A stretch of DNA of 11,027 nt from JAYZDB01 sp036338025. Its GTDB lineage: Bacteria > Planctomycetota > UBA1135 > UBA2386. Where the stretch lies: assembly GCA_036338025.1 (NCBI GenBank), contig JAYZDB010000216.1:1-11027 (forward strand). Reading direction: 5' to 3'. Of this stretch, positions 6,313 through 11,027 are shown piece after piece. The notes under the pieces were generated by a model. It saw nothing but the letters and a program-made list of their open reading frames with translations. It did not search any database and was not told where the DNA came from. Position 1 is the stretch's first letter. Every line of letters begins with the position of its first letter. The position numbers were made by a program, and so were the translations under genes.

Positions 6313-7311
6313 TCAGTCGTCGGCCGACTGGTGCACGATATTCTTTCGCTCCTCGTCGACGACGGCGGATCCGTGGTCCCACTCCTCGGCGATGAAGTAG
6401 AGCGGGCGGTCTTGGATCTCGACCAGGATCCGCCCAAGGTATTCACACAGCACTGCAATGATGAGGAAGAGGAAGAAAAACGGCGCGCTGATCCAGGCCA
6501 GCGTCGTCACCCAGCCTGCGGGTGTACCCTCGGCGAAGAGTCGCAACCCCGCGTACCACAGGGCGTAGAACGCGGCGCCACCGCTCAGGAGCAGCGCGAT
6601 GATGCTCATCAAACGCAGCGGATGCGACGAATTCGCGACGATGAGGTTTATTCCCAGGCTGACGGCCTCGAACAAGCGTCGTTTGTCCGGCTTTCCGCGG
6701 CGGGAGATCGGTGTGTACGGAATTGTCTCGGTCCCGTAGCCGACGTAGGCAGAGAAGGAACGGATGTAGCGCAGGTGATCCCTTATCTGGATCAGGGCGT
6801 TGACCGACTTGCGGCTCAGAACTCGGAAGTCCACGGATTCCGGCGGAATGCCGAGCTTCAGGAATCCGTTGGCGTAGGCGTAGAACAGTGCTGCGCCAAA
6901 CCGGAACAGGAGTCCTTCCGAGCGCGGCCCCTGGCGGAGTGCAACGACAATGCCCACTCCCTTCCGCGCCCGCTCGATCATCTCTGGGATGACCTCGGGC
7001 GGATCCGAATCCGGTAACATCACGACGACGTAGTCGCCGATCACAGACTCGAGGCCTGCCGTGATGGCCGTCTCTTGGCCAAACGATCGCGAGAGACGCA
7101 GGAGTCGCACGTCCTGGTACCGGCCGATCTGCACTCTTGCCTGCTCGACGGTGTCGTCCTCAGAACCGTCATCGACCAGCACGACCTCGTAGTCGGTGTA
7201 TCTCTCCCGGAGACACTCCACGAGTTCCTCCAGGAACGGTTGGACAATGTCCGCGTCATTGCGCAGCGGCGCGACGACAGAGACGAAACAATCGGCCTTG
7301 GTCGTCGTCAC
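6313..7311 (-). CDS. GtrB/ArnC-like polyprenyl-phosphate glycosyltransferase (GT2) with two C-terminal helices
   Basis: A 332-residue protein from the chosen GTG. The GT-A domain shows VSVVAPLRND (10-19), VLVDDGSEDDT (44-54), LSRSFGQETAI (73-83) and PDSDPPE (100-106) in place of the usual DADLQDPPE. Two membrane segments follow (about 233-256 and 268-292), ending in the canonical CEYLGRILVEIQDRPLYFI. This layout matches GtrB, ArnC and bacterial dolichyl-phosphate-mannose-synthase relatives, which move a sugar from a nucleotide donor to polyprenyl phosphate on the inner face of the cytoplasmic membrane. It is the last gene of the operon. The GTG at 7311 lies 4 nt after the FAD oxidoreductase stop; a TTG at 7341 directly after an in-frame TGA would add 10 residues and overlap the upstream gene. 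Neither has a clear Shine-Dalgarno. The likely flippase partner is the GtrA protein at 1054-1509. The donor sugar is unknown. Confidence 0.92.
   Translation of the reverse strand: MTTTKADCFVSVVAPLRNDADIVQPFLEELVECLRERYTDYEVVLVDDGSEDDTVEQARVQIGRYQDVRLLRLSRSFGQETAITAGLESVIGDYVVVMLPDSDPPEVIPEMIERARKGVGIVVALRQGPRSEGLLFRFGAALFYAYANGFLKLGIPPESVDFRVLSRKSVNALIQIRDHLRYIRSFSAYVGYGTETIPYTPISRRGKPDKRRLFEAVSLGINLIVANSSHPLRLMSIIALLLSGGAAFYALWYAGLRLFAEGTPAGWVTTLAWISAPFFFLFLIIAVLCEYLGRILVEIQDRPLYFIAEEWDHGSAVVDEERKNIVHQSADD
6314..6330. terminator. Short perfect hairpin at convergent gene ends
   Basis: CAGTCG (6314-6319) and CGACTG (6325-6330) form a perfect 6-bp stem with a 5-nt loop directly after the aminotransferase stop (6306), within the final codons of the convergent GT2. 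An alternative, mutually exclusive stem pairs GACGA (6306-6310) with TCGTC (6317-6321). There is no T-run beside either, so a terminator role is plausible from position only. Confidence 0.25.
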
Positions 7312-7315
7312 GGAT

Positions 7316-8437
7316 TCAGCAGGGTTGTTGCACGAAGTCAATCATGTCATAGATGTTGTCGATTTTGGCTCCCAGGATGCAAGTGAGTCCCTCGAGTCCG
7401 CAGTCTTCGACGTAGAGAATCGGTCGGCTGTCGTCGTACTCGCTGATGGGGAGAACAGTTCGAACCTCCCACAACGAGTCCTCGTAGTCGCAGTCCACCA
7501 TACAGGGCAGGTAGCGCTCAGCATCCTTCACCATGTGCTTATAGCGCGATTCTCGTTGGCTGTGCTCAAGCATCTCGTACGGGTCACGATACTGGTCGGG
7601 GTCGGCGTCGTGCCACACGCCGTGCAGCGTGTAGCGCACGTGGTACAGCGAGTGGAGTCCACGCGCTGGAAACGGCATAACCCCAAAGAACGGACCGCAC
7701 ATGAGCGTGACGGCGCGGTTCTCGAGTTCCTCGGGCACCTTGACGAGCGCAACCTCCGTGAGTTCGTGCTTGAGTGGGACCAGGGGCAGGTCACTGGCAC
7801 GCAGCAGTCGGTTGGTGCGCGCGTAGGTGCAGTTGAAGACGCTACCGGCAGTCAGCCCCAGCTCACCGTCGTTGGTTCGGCTGAGCACGCTGAGACCACC
7901 CGCGTCCGATCGCCCCACCGCCAGGGCCTCGGTCTCGAAGCAGATCTCGACGCCCGCCTGCTGCATCTCCGCGAGCAGCCTGTCCTTGAGCTTTGTCGAG
8001 TCGAACGCGTACTCGGTGACGCGGAAGACGTCCTCGACTAAGCTGGTGCTGAACAAGCGCTTGACGGACTCCGGCGCCGGTTCGACGGGCGCCCCGATCC
8101 GCTCACAGAACAGTCGGAACTGTACGGCGGTCACGTTCGAGAACTGCCGTGCCACGGCGTAGTAGGCCTCGAATTCATTGTCAACGCAGTCTGCCCACTG
8201 TTCAGAAAACCGTGGGAAGTTCACCTGCGAGCGCAACCCGGTCAGAATGCTGCGCGGGTAGTGGTAGCCAGCGTGGACCCGGGCCTGGTTGCAATACGAG
8301 GCCCGCTGCAGCAGCTCGGGTTCCCGTTCCAACACGGCCACCTTGGCATTGCGTGTATGCCTGATGTGCAGGGCGAGACAACAGCCGAAGAACCCTCCCC
8401 CTATTACGATGGCATCGTAATCGTGACTACGCATCAT
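7316..8437 (-). CDS. FAD-dependent oxidoreductase, DAO (D-amino-acid oxidase / L-2-hydroxyacid oxidase-like) family
   Basis: A 373-residue flavoprotein. The N-terminal Rossmann motif is YDAIVIGGGFFG (7-18), followed by VAVLEREPELLQRAS (33-47), whose Glu would bind the FAD ribose. NQARVHAGYHYPRSILTG (50-67) resembles the flavin-contacting loop of L-2-hydroxyglutarate oxidases (LhgO: His-x-Gly-x-Tyr-Tyr with a following Gly-Ser). A C-terminal YVEDCGLEGLTCILGAKID closes the FAD site. No signal peptide or membrane helix is seen, so it should be cytoplasmic. It would oxidise a C-O or C-N bond, with the electron acceptor unknown. Its ATG at 8437 overlaps the TGA of the preceding GT2 (ATGA), and a second ATG follows immediately at 8434. 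A longer ORF reaching 8491 would lie inside the GT2 and is not favoured. Its place between two GT2s suggests oxidation of a sugar or lipid-linked intermediate; the substrate cannot be assigned. Confidence 0.88.
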   Translation of the reverse strand: MMRSHDYDAIVIGGGFFGCCLALHIRHTRNAKVAVLEREPELLQRASYCNQARVHAGYHYPRSILTGLRSQVNFPRFSEQWADCVDNEFEAYYAVARQFSNVTAVQFRLFCERIGAPVEPAPESVKRLFSTSLVEDVFRVTEYAFDSTKLKDRLLAEMQQAGVEICFETEALAVGRSDAGGLSVLSRTNDGELGLTAGSVFNCTYARTNRLLRASDLPLVPLKHELTEVALVKVPEELENRAVTLMCGPFFGVMPFPARGLHSLYHVRYTLHGVWHDADPDQYRDPYEMLEHSQRESRYKHMVKDAERYLPCMVDCDYEDSLWEVRTVLPISEYDDSRPILYVEDCGLEGLTCILGAKIDNIYDMIDFVQQPC

Positions 8438-9165
8438 TGGTCCACGGTCGTTTTCTGGCCGTCGCGTTTGCTGGCGCCCCGCATCCGCCACCAGAGCCGC
8501 AGCGTGTTAAAGAGTTGGCGGGGTGCCTCGACCAACACGTTGGTCTCGCCCGTCTCGGTGCCGTGGATGAACTTCACCGGGACCTCGAGGATCGTGAAGC
8601 CACCAGCCCTGGCCTTCGCATAGAGTTCCACCAGGACCTCCCAGCGATCCGAGGTGAGCTCGATCGCGTCGAGGACCGACTTGCGGAACCCCGAGAACCC
8701 GGCCTGGGTGTCGTGAAGGTCCAGGCCGAAGAGCATTCGCACAAACAGTCGATGGGACTTGCTCACGATGCGCCGGTACCAGGGGTAGTCAGGCCTGACG
8801 CCCTTGTAGCGGGAGCCGACGACCACGTCCCAGGTCTCGAGGTGCTTGAGGAAGGCCGGGATGACGTCCTCCGGAGCCATCGCGAGGTCAGCCTCCAAGA
8901 GAATCACCTGATCGCCGCGCGCGGCCGCGTAAAGCTGGCGGTGGGCGTAGCCCGCGCCACGGTTCGGCTGGTAGGAGATCACCTCGACGTGCGGATCTCC
9001 TGCCTTCAGGCGCTCGAGCACCGCCAGAGTGCCGTCCGTGCTGCCGTCGTTAGCAAACACGATCTCGTATTCACTTGTGATCTCCTCGGCAACGCGTCGG
9101 ATCGCATGGTACGAACGCTCGATGATCTCTTCTTCGTTGTAGCAGGGAATGACTACAGAAATCAT
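8434..9165 (-). CDS. Soluble dolichyl-phosphate-mannose-synthase-like GT2 glycosyltransferase
   Basis: A 243-residue protein consisting of a GT-A domain only: MISVVIPCYNEEEII (1-15), FANDGSTDGT (37-46), LLEADLAM (89-96) as the metal-binding region, VVVGSRYK (114-121), the DTQAGFSGFRKSVLDAI loop (152-168) and WEVLVELYAKARAGG (175-189). This is the DPM1-like branch that usually glycosylates polyprenyl phosphate, here without the membrane tail, so it would be peripheral on the inner membrane face. The first residue of the usual DxD is Glu (EAD), a moderate departure. The ATG at 9165 starts directly at the first beta strand; an in-frame TTG at 9183 is less likely. It is the promoter-proximal gene of a three-gene operon, and its stop overlaps the start of the FAD oxidoreductase. 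The sugar donor is unknown. Confidence 0.91.
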   Translation of the reverse strand: MISVVIPCYNEEEIIERSYHAIRRVAEEITSEYEIVFANDGSTDGTLAVLERLKAGDPHVEVISYQPNRGAGYAHRQLYAAARGDQVILLEADLAMAPEDVIPAFLKHLETWDVVVGSRYKGVRPDYPWYRRIVSKSHRLFVRMLFGLDLHDTQAGFSGFRKSVLDAIELTSDRWEVLVELYAKARAGGFTILEVPVKFIHGTETGETNVLVEAPRQLFNTLRLWWRMRGASKRDGQKTTVDQ

Positions 9166-9358
9166 CGTGGCTGGGTCTCGCAATGCTCCAAGACTCGGAA
9201 CAAGGCTATCCTATCGACTTGTCAGGGAAGTTACGTCCATCGAGGACCTGGGTCAATTCCGGGCAACCCGTTGCTGCATTTGGCCATCGTGCCAGGGAAC
9301 GGGAAAGTCAGACCTCGGAAGACGCCTCGGAGAGCTCCGAAGGTAGAGTGAGGGCCGC
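9166..9358. promoter_or_regulatory. Divergent promoter region between GT2 operon and sulfatase
   Basis: This 193-bp gap must carry the start signals for both the minus-strand operon and the plus-strand sulfatase. TTGTCA at 9219-9224 (plus) and CTGACA read on the minus strand at 9225-9220 are -35-like, but neither has a good -10 at 16-18 nt. CCTCGGA occurs twice, at 9313-9319 and 9325-9331, exactly 12 nt apart, and TCGGA-GAGC-TCCGA (9327-9340) can form a small hairpin in the sulfatase leader. GAGGG at 9350-9354 is the likely sulfatase ribosome-binding site, 4 nt before its ATG. Confidence 0.4.
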
Positions 9359-11027
9359 ATGAACAACCTCCCATTGCGGACCTTCCTGGCAGTGTCTTGC
9401 AGCATTCCGCTTCTTTCCATCAGCTCCGCCGCCCAATCCGACAAGCAGCCCAACGTCGTTGTCATCTTTGCCGATGACCTTGGTTATGGCGACCTCGGCT
9501 GCTACGGAGCAACCAAACTCAAGACTCCCAACATCGACCAACTGGCGCGGCAAGGCCGCAGGTTTACGGATGCACACGCGGCCTCCGCAGTGTGTACGCC
9601 TTCCCGCTACGCGCTGCTGACCGGCGAGTACCCGTTTCGCAAGGAGCTGTGGTTGCCGGTATTCCTGAAGTCCGGATTGATCATCGACACCGGGCAACTG
9701 ACCGTCGCTAGCTTGATGAAGCGAGCCGGATACGCGACGGCCTGCATCGGCAAATGGCATCTGGGATTCGGGAACCGGACGCCTGACTGGAACGGTGAGC
9801 TCAAGCCCGGGCCCTTGGAACTGGGCTTTGACTACTACTTCGGTGTGCCGGTGGTGAACAGCCACCCACCCTTCGTCTACGTCGAGAACCACCGGGTCGT
9901 CGGGCTCGTCCCCGAGGATCCCCTCGTCTACGACACCAAGGCGAAGACCCGGGTGTTCCGGGAGAAGATGGGCGTCGGTCTGATCGGCGGCGGCAAGGCT
10001 GCTCACGCGCTGTATGACGATTCGATGGTCGGCACCCACCTCGTTGGTAAAGCCGTGCAGTGGATCAAGGACCGCAAGGACCAGCCCTTCTTCCTCTACC
10101 TCGCGACCACTAACATCCACCACCCGTTCACTCCCCACCCGCGGTTCAAGGGCAGCAGCGAGTGTGGAATGTACGGAGACTTCGTCCACGAACTCGATTG
10201 GATCGTCGGTCAGGTCACCAAGACCCTCGACGAGTTGGATCTCGCAGACAACACGCTGGTGATCTTCACCAGCGACAACGGCGGCATGCTCAACATCGGC
10301 GGTCAGGAAGCCCACCAGGCTGGCCACCGCAAGAACGGCGAGCTGCTCGGCTTCAAGTTCGACGCCTGGGAAGGCGGACACCGGGTACCGTTCGTCGCGC
10401 GATGGCCCGGTCGAATCGAAGCCGGCTCCACCTCGGACCAACTCATCAGCAACATCGATCTGATGGCGACGATGGCCGCGCTGACTGACCAGAAACTCAA
10501 AGACGGCGAAGGGCCGGACAGCATCAACGCCCTGCCTACCCTCACCAGCAATCCCAGCGAGCCAGCGCGCACGGAGTTGGTGTTGGGGCCTAGACGAAAG
10601 TCCCACCTGGCACTGCGCTCGGGGGATTGGATCTACATCGGCGCGCAGGGCGGTGGCGGCTTTTCCAGCCGGGTACCTGGAACCCACATGCTCGGCGGAC
10701 CAGCCGCGCTGAAATTCGCGGGGCAACACAACAGCGACGTGGAAGACGGCAAGATCAAAAAGGGCGCACCCCGGGAGCAACTCTACAACCTGGCTTCGGA
10801 CGTTTCGCAGCGCAAGAACGTGATCCGCGAACACCCGCAACAGGCCCGCAAGATGCGCGAACGCTTGAACAAGATCCGGGCCCCGGCCGCCCCCCCACCG
10901 TTCGCTCCCCTGGGGCGGCTGCGCTTCGACTTCGAGGGACACGATGCGCAAGGTTGGCGCGTCGTCGAGGGTGCGTTCGCCCAACCGATTAGCTCGGCGC
11001 CATCCTTGCCGCGCTGGCAACGTGATC
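9359..11027 (+). CDS. Exported Cys-type sulfatase (arylsulfatase family), 3' truncated by window end
   Basis: 556 residues are visible with no stop. Residues 1-25 form a signal peptide: basic n-region, hydrophobic FLAVSCSIPLLSISS, then a cleavage-like Ser-Ala-Ala. The type I sulfatase core follows: VVVIFADDLGYGDLG (33-47) with calcium-binding Asp39/Asp40, the formylglycine signature CTPSR at 79-83 with Cys79 to be converted to formylglycine, GKWHLG (131-136), IHHPF (253-257), and FTSDNGG (303-309) with Asp306/Asn307. LYNLASD (475-481) marks the end of the core. A proline-rich linker (about 508-517) leads into LRFDFEGHDAQGWRVVEGAF, the start of a further C-terminal beta domain seen attached to planctomycete hydrolases. 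It should remove sulfate esters from glycans outside the cytoplasm; the substrate is not readable. The ATG at 9359 has GAGGG 4 nt upstream. The CTPSR core fits maturation by FGE or a radical SAM enzyme. Confidence 0.93.
   Translation, partial: MNNLPLRTFLAVSCSIPLLSISSAAQSDKQPNVVVIFADDLGYGDLGCYGATKLKTPNIDQLARQGRRFTDAHAASAVCTPSRYALLTGEYPFRKELWLPVFLKSGLIIDTGQLTVASLMKRAGYATACIGKWHLGFGNRTPDWNGELKPGPLELGFDYYFGVPVVNSHPPFVYVENHRVVGLVPEDPLVYDTKAKTRVFREKMGVGLIGGGKAAHALYDDSMVGTHLVGKAVQWIKDRKDQPFFLYLATTNIHHPFTPHPRFKGSSECGMYGDFVHELDWIVGQVTKTLDELDLADNTLVIFTSDNGGMLNIGGQEAHQAGHRKNGELLGFKFDAWEGGHRVPFVARWPGRIEAGSTSDQLISNIDLMATMAALTDQKLKDGEGPDSINALPTLTSNPSEPARTELVLGPRRKSHLALRSGDWIYIGAQGGGGFSSRVPGTHMLGGPAALKFAGQHNSDVEDGKIKKGAPREQLYNLASDVSQRKNVIREHPQQARKMRERLNKIRAPAAPPPFAPLGRLRFDFEGHDAQGWRVVEGAFAQPISSAPSLPRWQRD

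Noticed and set aside
7196..9351. Long plus-strand frames (7196-8041 and 8437-9351)
   Set aside because: They are antisense to the FAD oxidoreductase and the DPM1-like GT2, both of which have clear family motifs and overlapping start/stop codons typical of an operon.
9308..11020. 570-codon open frame on the minus strand
   Set aside because: It is antisense to the sulfatase, whose plus-strand frame shows a signal peptide, the CTPSR signature and all metal-binding motifs. The minus-strand translation is low in recognisable structure; long antisense frames are common in GC-rich codon usage.
1..11027. CRISPR array, insertion sequence, tRNA, rRNA or integrase
   Set aside because: No regularly spaced repeats, transposase motifs, terminal inverted repeats or RNA-gene signatures were seen on either strand.

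Overview
The window looks like part of a surface-glycan or glycolipid biosynthesis locus from a GC-rich Gram-negative-type bacterium, most likely a member of the Planctomycetota. Three things point that way. There is an exported Cys-type sulfatase with a proline-rich linker and the start of an extra C-terminal domain. The truncated first protein ends in a beta-rich, glycine-rich domain of a kind I associate with secreted planctomycete proteins. Genes are packed tightly but switch strand often. The taxonomic call is inference; no rRNA or marker gene is present.

Layout: (1) 2-967 (+), 3' end of an exported beta-sandwich/Ig-like protein. (2) 1054-2635 (+), a GtrA-family lipid-linked sugar flippase followed after 1 nt by an L-arginine:glycine amidinotransferase-type enzyme. 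(3) 4857-2669 (-), a radical SAM protein with a cysteine-rich SPASM/twitch-like C-terminus, followed by a membrane-anchored GT2 glycosyltransferase. (4) 5179-6306 (+), a DegT/DnrJ/EryC1/StrS sugar aminotransferase. (5) 9165-6313 (-), a three-gene operon: soluble dolichyl-phosphate-mannose-synthase-like GT2, DAO-family FAD oxidoreductase, and GtrB-like GT2 with two C-terminal membrane helices. (6) 9359-end (+), sulfatase cut by the window end. The two convergent junctions each carry an inverted repeat that may act as a terminator. The two divergent gaps (4858-5178 and 9166-9358) should hold promoters, but I see no convincing sigma-70 pair in either.

How the genes may work together: the two DPM1/GtrB-type GT2s and the GtrA protein fit the known scheme in which a sugar is loaded onto a polyprenyl phosphate, flipped and transferred outside the cell. 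The aminotransferase would place an amino group on a keto-sugar or cyclitol. The amidinotransferase could turn an amine into a guanidine. The radical SAM and FAD enzymes would supply unusual oxidation or rearrangement steps. A locus for a guanidino-modified sugar or cyclitol displayed on the cell surface is the most interesting reading, but it is a hypothesis built on gene families and proximity. Nothing in the sequence proves that these separate transcription units share one pathway.
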